Below, in pieces: positions 35,802-43,141 of a stretch of 64,000 nt of DNA. The translations under genes were made by a program, and so were the position numbers. Under the pieces are notes generated by a model. The model had not been told where the DNA came from. It made no database searches and was given only the letters and a program-made list of their open reading frames with translations. The stretch is from Candidatus Eisenbacteria bacterium (lineage in GTDB: Bacteria; Eisenbacteria; RBG-16-71-46; JAFGJU01): NCBI GenBank assembly GCA_026388185.1, contig JAPLKG010000017.1, forward strand, positions 124,001-188,000, in the 5' to 3' direction. How positions within the stretch are numbered: the first letter of the stretch is position 1; each line of letters starts with the position of its first letter.

Positions 35802-35830
35802 AAGATATGACAAGGCCGGCTTCTTGTCAA
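35802..35830 (-). promoter_or_regulatory. Promoter of the epimerase-wecA pair
   Basis: A consensus TTGACA (35830-35825), 17 nt, then TATCTT (35807-35802; 4 of 6) on the minus strand. Transcription would start near 35795, about 104 nt before the ATG. This promoter inside the polysaccharide locus suggests separate control of its last two genes. Confidence 0.68.
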
Positions 35831-35835
35831 GAAGC
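35819..35835. promoter_or_regulatory. 17-bp palindrome covering the -35 box (operator candidate)
   Basis: GCTTCTTG-T-CAAGAAGC is a perfect palindrome around one central base, and it contains the -35 hexamer of the promoter at 35802-35830. A dimeric regulator bound here would block or recruit polymerase. The regulator is unknown. Confidence 0.5.
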
Positions 35836-35860
35836 TTTATCCCTTTCTGCAAGAGGGCAT

Positions 35861-36955
35861 TCAGCGGCTCGTGGTCTCGAAGTGACGTCCAAGGATCGAA
35901 GCTATCTTGACAGAGGCGTCGCCCTTTCCAAACCGGTCGCTGCGGCGCGAAGCGGGCATAAAACCCCTGAGGGCTTCCAGCGCGTCCCCCACGTCGCTGC
36001 CAACGAGCTTGTTCCATCCGTCCTCAACCGTCTCGACCCACTCTGTTTCCTCTCTCAAGGTTATACACCGCACACCAAGCAAATATGCCTCTTTCTGCAT
36101 ACCGCCTGAGTCTGTCAAGACGGCATCGGCGTTCTTCTGAAGGAAGAGCATGTCCAGGTATCCGAGGGGAGAAACGCTCAAGACGTTACGTGATTCTGCC
36201 AGCTTCTTCTCCAGATCGGCTCTCCTAAGTGCCTCCCTTGTACGGGGATGGACGGGAAAGACTACCTTCCTGGGGGCAGCCATCAAAATCTCGACTATTC
36301 TGGAGAGATTCTCGAAAACGTCGGTGTTGGCTGCACGATGCACCGTCGCAACGATATATTCTCCGGGCTCAAGCCCGAGGTCCTGAAGCACCCTCGATCG
36401 CGAGGCCGCCACGTCGATGTGCTCCTTGAGAGCATCGACCATCACGTCTCCGACCAGATGAACACCCTCACTAATACCTTCGTGCGCCAAGTTGCGTACT
36501 GCCGTCTCCGTGGGAACAAACAGAATCCTGGAGAGCCTGTCCGCAATCACCCTGTTGACCTCCTCGGGCATCTTCATGTCGAAACTTCTTAGGCCCGCCT
36601 CAACGTGTGCCACGGGCAGATTGAGCTTGGAGGCCGTGAGTGCGCCGGCCAGCGTTGAATTCGTGTCACCGTACACGAGGACAAAGTCGGGCTTCTCCGC
36701 GAGGAGAATTTCTTCGAGTTTTTCCATCATCTCGCCCGTCTGCCGGGCGTGACCCTTCGAGCTTACTCCGAGCGTGAAGTCGGGCGCAGGGATGCCGAGC
36801 TCGTCGAAAAAGACGTCCGACATGTCGACGTCGTAGTGCTGACCGGTATGGACGAGTAGCTCTTCAGACACCTTCCTGAGCTGCCTGCTTACCGGCGAAG
36901 CCTTTATGAATTGCGGCCTCGCGCCTACTACGCTGACGATTTTCGGTCTTCTCAT
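35861..36955 (-). CDS. wecB: UDP-N-acetylglucosamine 2-epimerase (non-hydrolysing), copy 1
   Basis: This 364-residue enzyme makes UDP-ManNAc from UDP-GlcNAc. It shows the GT-B fold hallmarks KIVSVVGARPQFIKASPV at the N-terminus, VHTGQHYD (about 35-42), VYGDTNSTLAGALTASKL (about 94-111), HVEAGLRSFDMKMPEEVNR (about 116-134), and DSGGMQKEAYLLGVRCITLR near 275-294. It is 10 nt downstream of the oxidoreductase gene. A second, distinct copy lies at 52423-53526 in the same locus. It may feed N-acetylmannosamine units into the glycan. Confidence 0.93.
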   Translation of the reverse strand: MRRPKIVSVVGARPQFIKASPVSRQLRKVSEELLVHTGQHYDVDMSDVFFDELGIPAPDFTLGVSSKGHARQTGEMMEKLEEILLAEKPDFVLVYGDTNSTLAGALTASKLNLPVAHVEAGLRSFDMKMPEEVNRVIADRLSRILFVPTETAVRNLAHEGISEGVHLVGDVMVDALKEHIDVAASRSRVLQDLGLEPGEYIVATVHRAANTDVFENLSRIVEILMAAPRKVVFPVHPRTREALRRADLEKKLAESRNVLSVSPLGYLDMLFLQKNADAVLTDSGGMQKEAYLLGVRCITLREETEWVETVEDGWNKLVGSDVGDALEALRGFMPASRRSDRFGKGDASVKIASILGRHFETTSR

Positions 36956-36965
36956 GAGCCTGCGT

Positions 36966-37970
36966 TCACAACTTCACTACCGAACCGGAGAGGTGCATGG
37001 ACTTCTGCGCCCCTTCGAGCACCCTGACCACCGCCACGCCCTCCTCCGCGTCGCTCATCGGATGTTTCCCTTGCTCCACGCACTCTATGAAATGCTCGCA
37101 CTCGATCCTCAGGGGCTCCTTCATTGGAACCCGTGGGATGAGGATGTCTCCAACGCGGAGGCTGACGGCCTCGGAGTAAGACTTGAAACCGGGCGTATAG
37201 TCCACCCCCTTGTCATATATGCGAATCATCTCCGCGGCCTCCATGTCGTCGAAGACGGCCATCTTCTTGTTTCCCACGACGGTCAGCTTTCGAATCTTGT
37301 GCGGGTCCAGCCAACTGACGTGCACGTGGGCCATGCAATTTCCTTCAAAAAATATAGTCAGAAAAACCACGTCTTCTACGCCGGTCTTGAGGTAACTTTG
37401 ACCCACGGCCGATACGGACACGGGCTTGCGTCCCATCAAGTATATGATTACCGCGATGTCGTGAGGCGCGAAACTCCACAGAGCATTTTCGTCCTGCCTC
37501 ACCTTGCCAAGGTTGACCCGCGTAGAATAGATGTAAAGGATCTCACCGAGTTCGCCTCTTTCCAGATAGTCCTTGAGGAGTTTCACGGCCGGATGATATC
37601 GCAAGAGGTGGCCGACCATGAGAACCCTATTCTTCGCCGTGCTGAGAGCGAGCAACTCCTCGGCCTCGCTGGTGCGCAGGGCAAGCGGTTTTTCCACGAA
37701 CACGTGCTTCCCTCTCTCGAGGGCCGCTTTCGACAGACCGAAATGAGAGGCAGGTTGGGTGGCGATGACCACGGCGTCAACGTCCGGGGAATTCAAGACG
37801 AGGTTGTGATCCGAGACAAACTCTACGCCTGGAAAGGAGCTCTTGAGCTTCCCGATGACCGCGGCATCCTGGTCGCACACGTAGCGCACGCAATTTCTGT
37901 CGATACCGTAGAAGTTCCTTATCAGATTCGGTCCCCAGTAACCCGCGCCAATCACTGCCAGTCTGACCAT
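36966..37970 (-). CDS. Gfo/Idh/MocA-family oxidoreductase
   Basis: A 334-residue NAD(P)-dependent sugar oxidoreductase. The Rossmann motif VIGAGYWGPNLIRNF (about 5-19) and KHVFVEKPLALRTSEAEELL (about 88-107), with the family EKP motif, are clear. The C-terminal alpha/beta domain binds the sugar (HDIAVIIYLMG near 175 includes the catalytic His region). The start ATG 37970 has GAGGGGG upstream and begins the fold. It resembles WlbA/WbpB-type enzymes that oxidise UDP-GlcNAc-uronic acids, which would fit next to WecB, but the substrate is inferred from context only. Confidence 0.87.
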   Translation of the reverse strand: MVRLAVIGAGYWGPNLIRNFYGIDRNCVRYVCDQDAAVIGKLKSSFPGVEFVSDHNLVLNSPDVDAVVIATQPASHFGLSKAALERGKHVFVEKPLALRTSEAEELLALSTAKNRVLMVGHLLRYHPAVKLLKDYLERGELGEILYIYSTRVNLGKVRQDENALWSFAPHDIAVIIYLMGRKPVSVSAVGQSYLKTGVEDVVFLTIFFEGNCMAHVHVSWLDPHKIRKLTVVGNKKMAVFDDMEAAEMIRIYDKGVDYTPGFKSYSEAVSLRVGDILIPRVPMKEPLRIECEHFIECVEQGKHPMSDAEEGVAVVRVLEGAQKSMHLSGSVVKL

Positions 37971-37980
37971 TTTGACCCCC

Positions 37981-39837
37981 TCAGGAATCCTTGAAACTGT
38001 CGATGTCTTGAACTCTCTTCCCCTCAATGAAAAGCGAGTACCACAACTCAACGTTTATCATTTTCCAGATGAGAAAACTGTTGTCACGCTTGCCCCGCAC
38101 GTGGTCTGACACTATCTCGACCGCCCCTTTTCTGTCCAGAATGCCCCTCTCTTCCACTCCGGGTGAATCGAGAAGATTCAAGATAGCACGGCTTCGACGC
38201 GAGAACCACACATCAATTGGAGTCGGAAACCCCTTCTTGTCACGCCTGGAAAGGATGACGTCGGGCACGCTGCCAGTCGCGGCTCGCCTCAACAGGTGTT
38301 TTGTGAGTCCATGTCGCATCTTGTACTTGTACGGCACTGACGCCGCCAATTCCACGATTCTGTGATCCAAGATGGGAACCCTCGACTCTATGGAGGCCGC
38401 CATGCTGGCCCTGTCCTCAACGTGCAGAAGACTCTGAAGATATTCCTTCAGGTCGACGTAGAGCATCAGATCGAGACTCCCCAGCCCTTCCGGCAGAACG
38501 GGAAGAGGCAGCTCCGTCGCGAGCCGCCTCATCTTTGGTGAGAGCACCGAATGGGGAGAAGGCGCGGAGAGCTTTCGCAAGAAGGCGGGTATGTCGGTGG
38601 TGCCACGGTTTCTCAGAAACATCAAGAAATCAGGAATGATCGTAGCGGGAGACGACCGGCCGAAGCGCAGCCTTGCAAAGTCCGCAATCCTGTCCGTGAA
38701 GTAAGGTCTGTAGTACTTCGTGTATCCCGCGAAGAGCTCGTCGCCGCCCTGACCACCGAGGATCACTTTCACGTGCTTCCCCGCCAGAGCGGAGACCGCG
38801 TATTGAGGAAAGACGCCTGCGCCCACGACCGGCTCGTCCAGAAACCAGATCAATAGAGGGAGTCGCTCAAAGAACTCATCCATGGTGGGGACGATCTCGT
38901 GATGATCTGTCTTGCACGCCTTCTCGACGACCGCAATGTATTTCCGCTCGTCGTACCGCGGTCCCTCGGCAAACGCGCCCGAGAAAGTCTTGAGCGGTCG
39001 GGAAAGAAGCTTGGTCGCAGCGCAGACAACCGTGCTGGAGTCTATCCCGCCGCTGAGGTAAGCACCCAGAGGCACGTCGCTGCGCAACTGAAGCCTCACG
39101 GAATCAGAAATGAGCCACGCGAGTTTCTCGACGTAATGGCTCTCGCCTTTGTCCTCTCCCGCGAAGCTCACGTCCCAGTATTTCGACTTCTTGAGCGAGC
39201 CGTCCTGATAGACGAGCAGGTGACCGGGCTCCAGCTTTCTCACGTCGACCAGAAAGGTTCTCTCTCCCGTGACGTACGAACGCACCATGTATTCGGCGAC
39301 CGATCCCATGTCGGCGCGTCGCTTGCAAATCTGGTTTTCCAAGAGTCCCTTGATCTCCGACGCGAAGAGGAACTGTCCCCCTTGCCGGGTGTAGTAGAGG
39401 GGCTTTATTCCGACGCGGTCCCTTGCGAGCAGGAGTTTTCTCCGGGGTTTGTCCCATATTGCAAACGCAAACATTCCGTTGAAGTCGTCGACGCATGCTT
39501 CGCCGTATTCTTCGTAGCTGTGAAGCACGACTTCGGTGTCGGATCTGGTGCGAAATATGTGTCCCTTTGCGACGAGTTCGCGGCGAAGCTCTATGTAGTT
39601 GTAGATTTCTCCGTTCAACACGATCCAAACGGTCTCGTCTTCGTTGGGCATGGGTTCGCAGCCGTGCTCGACGTCAATGATGCTGAGCCGGACGTGGCCG
39701 AGGGCCACGAATTCATCCAAGTAAAAACCCTCGGCGTCGGGGCCGCGATGCTTCATCACGCGAGTCATCTTCTCGAGCGTATCGCGCGTCTCCGGGTTGC
39801 GACTCTCCGCACCCACTATTCCACAAATGCCGCACAT
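37981..39837 (-). CDS. asnB: Glutamine-hydrolysing asparagine synthase family protein
   Basis: This 618-residue protein has an N-terminal class II glutaminase domain with nucleophilic Cys2 (MCGICGIVGAES), RLSIID and NGEIYNY motifs. The C-terminal synthetase domain has the PP-loop YLSGGIDSSTV near 254-264 and GGQGGDELFAGYTKYY near 350-365. AsnB homologues inside exopolysaccharide loci often modify sugars or peptides by amidation instead of making free asparagine, so its role here may be an amide on a glycan uronic acid. It is 4 nt downstream of a glycosyltransferase gene and 10 nt upstream of the oxidoreductase gene. Confidence 0.9.
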   Translation of the reverse strand: MCGICGIVGAESRNPETRDTLEKMTRVMKHRGPDAEGFYLDEFVALGHVRLSIIDVEHGCEPMPNEDETVWIVLNGEIYNYIELRRELVAKGHIFRTRSDTEVVLHSYEEYGEACVDDFNGMFAFAIWDKPRRKLLLARDRVGIKPLYYTRQGGQFLFASEIKGLLENQICKRRADMGSVAEYMVRSYVTGERTFLVDVRKLEPGHLLVYQDGSLKKSKYWDVSFAGEDKGESHYVEKLAWLISDSVRLQLRSDVPLGAYLSGGIDSSTVVCAATKLLSRPLKTFSGAFAEGPRYDERKYIAVVEKACKTDHHEIVPTMDEFFERLPLLIWFLDEPVVGAGVFPQYAVSALAGKHVKVILGGQGGDELFAGYTKYYRPYFTDRIADFARLRFGRSSPATIIPDFLMFLRNRGTTDIPAFLRKLSAPSPHSVLSPKMRRLATELPLPVLPEGLGSLDLMLYVDLKEYLQSLLHVEDRASMAASIESRVPILDHRIVELAASVPYKYKMRHGLTKHLLRRAATGSVPDVILSRRDKKGFPTPIDVWFSRRSRAILNLLDSPGVEERGILDRKGAVEIVSDHVRGKRDNSFLIWKMINVELWYSLFIEGKRVQDIDSFKDS

Positions 39838-39841
39838 GCTT

Positions 39842-41026
39842 CTACCGCTCTCCTATCTGTGCCTCTATGGCAGCCATTCTGTTCGTAGCATGTTGCCAGG
39901 AGAATCGTCGTTCCACAAACTTGCGCGCGTTCGCGGCAATACGATTCCGAAGAGAAGCATCTCTGAGCACGGAGACGACCTTCTCCGCAAAAGCGTTCGG
40001 ATCGGACGCCAGGAGTATTTCTTCGCCCGGCTCGGCGCCCAGTCCCTCATTCACGCAAGGTGTCGCCACAACGGGTACCCCGGCTGCCATGGCTTCGAGC
40101 ACCTTGTTTTGCAAACCGGCGCAATACCTGAGGGGCGCGACGAACACGCTGGAACTGCTCAGGGAAGCATTCAGGTCTTCCACAAAACCAGTCATTACGA
40201 CCCGACTGTCTCCCTTCAGGGGAAGAAGCGAACGGTGTGCAGACGGACCCACGACCTGGAACTTGCACTCCGGCCACTCTTTCAGGACGAGAGGAAATAT
40301 CACATCGTAGAAATGCAACACCGCGTCGACGTTGTGGGGGACACCCAGGTGGCCGACGAAACTCACAATGTTGCCGGGCTTGATCTCACAGGGCCTGAAC
40401 TTTTCAAGATCGACGCCGTTGGGCACGACTCGAACGTTCGCCGGGGGACACAGTTCCCGGAGGGCCTCGGCCTCTCTTTCAGACACCACCCAGCACTCCT
40501 TGAAGGACGAGGCGACGGAGGCTTCGAAGCGTCTTACGCGTTGAAGTTCAACAGCATAGATGAGTCTGTTGAGGTCGCGTCTGAAGGTCAGTGACCTCTC
40601 GATTTCTCGAGAAATCACGTCCGTGAGATCCACAAGCGCGTACTCGGGCCTTTCGTCACGGACGTACTGCGCCATCCGGAAAAGATGGACGTATATGAGG
40701 TCGAACTTCTCCCTTTCCAGAAGCGCGCCGACTGCCCCAGCCATTCTCCCGGACTTGTAGTACGCGACCTGTAGCGGGGTCTTGCCAAGCAGCGCCGCCG
40801 CGCACGAAAACCAGGAAGCAAGCGGAGACATCTCGACCAGAAGGAGCGTCTTGCAGAAGGACCTGAGCGAATCGGCGCTCCTCCTTTCACTTTCACTCGA
40901 AATGAAGGACGCGAGGTGGATCTCGTGACCCGCCTCGGACAGACTCCTCATCACGTGGAAGGCTCTCAGCCTGTCCCCTCTGTCCGGAGGGAATGGCAAG
41001 CGGGAGGCCAGGAAGAGGATTCTCAT
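39842..41026 (-). CDS. Glycosyltransferase, TIGR03087-like (PEP-CTERM/EPS-associated sugar transferase)
   Basis: A 394-residue GT-B glycosyltransferase. It begins MRILFLASRLPFPPDRGDRL, very like the TIGR03087 family found in exosortase-linked polysaccharide loci. The C-terminal GT1/GT4 domain has GHLGVPHNVDAVLHF near 222-236 and LQNKVLEAMAAGVPVVATP near 310-328, with the family E in the KVLEAM helix. The true start is ATG 41026, overlapping the DUF362 stop (ATGA); upstream codons in frame are unrelated. No exosortase gene is in the window. Donor and acceptor are unknown. Confidence 0.87.
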   Translation of the reverse strand: MRILFLASRLPFPPDRGDRLRAFHVMRSLSEAGHEIHLASFISSESERRSADSLRSFCKTLLLVEMSPLASWFSCAAALLGKTPLQVAYYKSGRMAGAVGALLEREKFDLIYVHLFRMAQYVRDERPEYALVDLTDVISREIERSLTFRRDLNRLIYAVELQRVRRFEASVASSFKECWVVSEREAEALRELCPPANVRVVPNGVDLEKFRPCEIKPGNIVSFVGHLGVPHNVDAVLHFYDVIFPLVLKEWPECKFQVVGPSAHRSLLPLKGDSRVVMTGFVEDLNASLSSSSVFVAPLRYCAGLQNKVLEAMAAGVPVVATPCVNEGLGAEPGEEILLASDPNAFAEKVVSVLRDASLRNRIAANARKFVERRFSWQHATNRMAAIEAQIGER

Positions 41027-41982
41027 GAAAGCCCGATTCTCCTTAGAAGAGCCACAACCCCTTTTCCTAGTTGGAAAATTGTGTTGTTGAGCAGAATGTG
41101 TTTGGTGAAGAATGGGTATCTCGTCATGTGGTTCATCAGTCTCACGGTGCGTTCGAGTCTCGCGGGTTCTATCTTGAATTGCCCACCGGGGTCGCCGGTC
41201 AAGACAATGTCTTCTTTCGAAAGCGTACCGAGCCCCCTCTCTGCCGCCATGACGACGTGCCTCGCCCTCCGAGGCTCGAGACCCACGAGCCGCATGGCAG
41301 TAGCGTCGAGCGCGACGGGATCGCGGCTGCCCAGCAAGAGATCGAGCCTCACTTTGCGCCCGTTTACCGGTCCCCTCCCTTCCATCGCCCAGATACCGTC
41401 CATGATACACAACGCAGGTTTCAGCAAGCAGTTCAATTCGACGATGAGATCGTCAAGTTTCTTGTGGAGAAGTATCCTGTCGTACCTCGGTATGCAACCC
41501 CATTGATTCTTGAGCGCGCCGGTAAAGTAGGTGAGCGCGTGAGTCTTGAGTTTTGGCAAGGTGATGAGGGCGTCGCAATGTACCAGATCGACGGGAAGCT
41601 CGAAACCCTCGAGCATGGCTATTCCCGCAGGTTCCGTCGCTGCCCTGGAGAAATTGACCCATCGCACGCGATTCCTGGCCACCACGTCTGAATAGCCCGA
41701 GGCTTCAAAACACTCGTCCACCGAGAAGCGTGTTCCGTCGGATTCGCCGACCGTTATCCTGTCCGTTCGTTCCAGCAGGATCTTTATGAGTGCGTCCAGG
41801 ACGTCCGGAGACGTGTTGGCGTACGAGGCCCTGTCCTTTCCCGGCCAGGAAAGGTTGGGCTTCACGACTACGGATGCTCCTTCGGCTATATGCTTCGTCC
41901 ACTCGAGTTCTTCAAGGATTGCCCTCGTGCAATCAAGAACCGAGCCGGAGCGTGTAGAGAAAACCGCAACCTTACTTCTCAT
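41023..41982 (-). CDS. DUF362 domain protein
   Basis: A 319-residue protein with DUF362 features: VVVKPNLSWPGKD (about 38-50), DVLDALIKILLERTDRITVGE near 60-80, LITLPKLKTHALTYFTGALK near 138-157 and GSRDPVALDATAMRLVG near 218-234. No ferredoxin-type Cys clusters, present in some relatives, are seen. The biochemical role of the family is not established. GGAGG is 8 nt before ATG 41982, and the gene overlaps its neighbours on both sides (11 nt and 4 nt), so it is an integral part of the polysaccharide operon. Confidence 0.82.
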   Translation of the reverse strand: MRSKVAVFSTRSGSVLDCTRAILEELEWTKHIAEGASVVVKPNLSWPGKDRASYANTSPDVLDALIKILLERTDRITVGESDGTRFSVDECFEASGYSDVVARNRVRWVNFSRAATEPAGIAMLEGFELPVDLVHCDALITLPKLKTHALTYFTGALKNQWGCIPRYDRILLHKKLDDLIVELNCLLKPALCIMDGIWAMEGRGPVNGRKVRLDLLLGSRDPVALDATAMRLVGLEPRRARHVVMAAERGLGTLSKEDIVLTGDPGGQFKIEPARLERTVRLMNHMTRYPFFTKHILLNNTIFQLGKGVVALLRRIGLS

Positions 41983-43141
41983 CCCGTCCCTCCGTGGCGG
42001 AAGAATACAGAGAAATTATGCGGCCTACAAGCCGATCCCAATCAAAAAGTCTGACGCGTTTGAGTCCTTCGGAAGCAAGCTCAAACCTGAGCTCCGGATG
42101 CGCCACAAGCCTCTGTATCGCGTCGGCAAGACCGCGCTTGTCCCTGGGAGGCACAAGTAGCGCGTTGACTCCGTCTTCGAGCATCCCGCTGACGCCGGGG
42201 ATTCTTGTTGCGACTATCGGCAGACCTGAAGCCGCGGCTTCGAGAAACACTATGCCCTGCCCCTCCCAAAGAGAAGGAAGAACAAAAAGTTGCGAGTGCC
42301 TGAACTCGTCCATCAGGGCGGCCCTCGTGAGCCTTCCCGCAAAGCTTACCCTGTCTGTAACACCGAGCGTCCCGGCAAGTTTCTTCAATCTCCCGAAGTG
42401 CGGCCCGTCTCCCACGATCGTTAGCAGCACGCGCCTGTCGTTGATGAGACTGAACGCTTCGAGAAGATAGTCCAGACCCTTCCTCGCCTGCATGAAGGCA
42501 ACCGTAAGACATCTGACTTGTGTCTCGCTCCGAATCGTCTGAGAGATCTCGAGCGGAAACTCCGAGAGTTCAATCCCGTTAGGCACGACCACGGTCTTCT
42601 CACGCAAGCCGGGGCCGTATCTTGAGACCTCCTCCCTCGCAAGTTCGCTCACGGCTATTATGCGAGAGCTTTTCCTGTAGGAAAGAAGATCGAGCAACGC
42701 AAGGACAGGATACAGACAAAACTTGCCGAGCACTTCCTTCGGCAAAAGCCTTTTCAAAGGCCGAAGGGCAAGGAGTTCTCCCACGTGTGTGCCGTGTGCG
42801 GTCTCGATGAGAGTCGTGGAATCAAGCGTCGTGCGTCCAAGAAAGGCACACGGACCGAAATGCGAGTGTATGACGTCGAACGGGAACTTGCGTCTCACGC
42901 GCTCGACACAACCAGGCACCTTCAGGGCGAAGGAAAGAAGCTTGCAGCCGGGAATTCCGGCGATCGTCGTTGTGAAATGCCTTATGTTTCCCTCTATTCT
43001 ATCCCCTTCTACGGCTCCGGGCGATAGAACGCCGACTTCAATCCCCTTCCGGGCCAGAGCCCTGGAAAGATGGAAGACGTGCGAACCCACACCCCCAAAA
43101 CTGTAAGGAGGATACTCAAGGGAAACGAGAAGAACTTTCAT
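41972..43141 (-). CDS. Glycosyltransferase family 4 protein
   Basis: A 389-residue retaining GT-B transferase. The N-terminal domain opens MKVLLVSLEYPPYSFGGVGS with the Gly-rich acceptor loop. The C-terminal donor domain has VPNGIELSEFP (about 187-197), MQARKGLDYLLEAF (about 219-232), LPSLWEGQGIVFLEAAASGL near 294-313 (EX7E), and PIVATRIPG. It overlaps the DUF362 gene by 11 nt and the upstream fused transferase gene by 4 nt (ATGA). The sugar added is unknown. Confidence 0.9.
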   Translation of the reverse strand: MKVLLVSLEYPPYSFGGVGSHVFHLSRALARKGIEVGVLSPGAVEGDRIEGNIRHFTTTIAGIPGCKLLSFALKVPGCVERVRRKFPFDVIHSHFGPCAFLGRTTLDSTTLIETAHGTHVGELLALRPLKRLLPKEVLGKFCLYPVLALLDLLSYRKSSRIIAVSELAREEVSRYGPGLREKTVVVPNGIELSEFPLEISQTIRSETQVRCLTVAFMQARKGLDYLLEAFSLINDRRVLLTIVGDGPHFGRLKKLAGTLGVTDRVSFAGRLTRAALMDEFRHSQLFVLPSLWEGQGIVFLEAAASGLPIVATRIPGVSGMLEDGVNALLVPPRDKRGLADAIQRLVAHPELRFELASEGLKRVRLFDWDRLVGRIISLYSSATEGRDEK

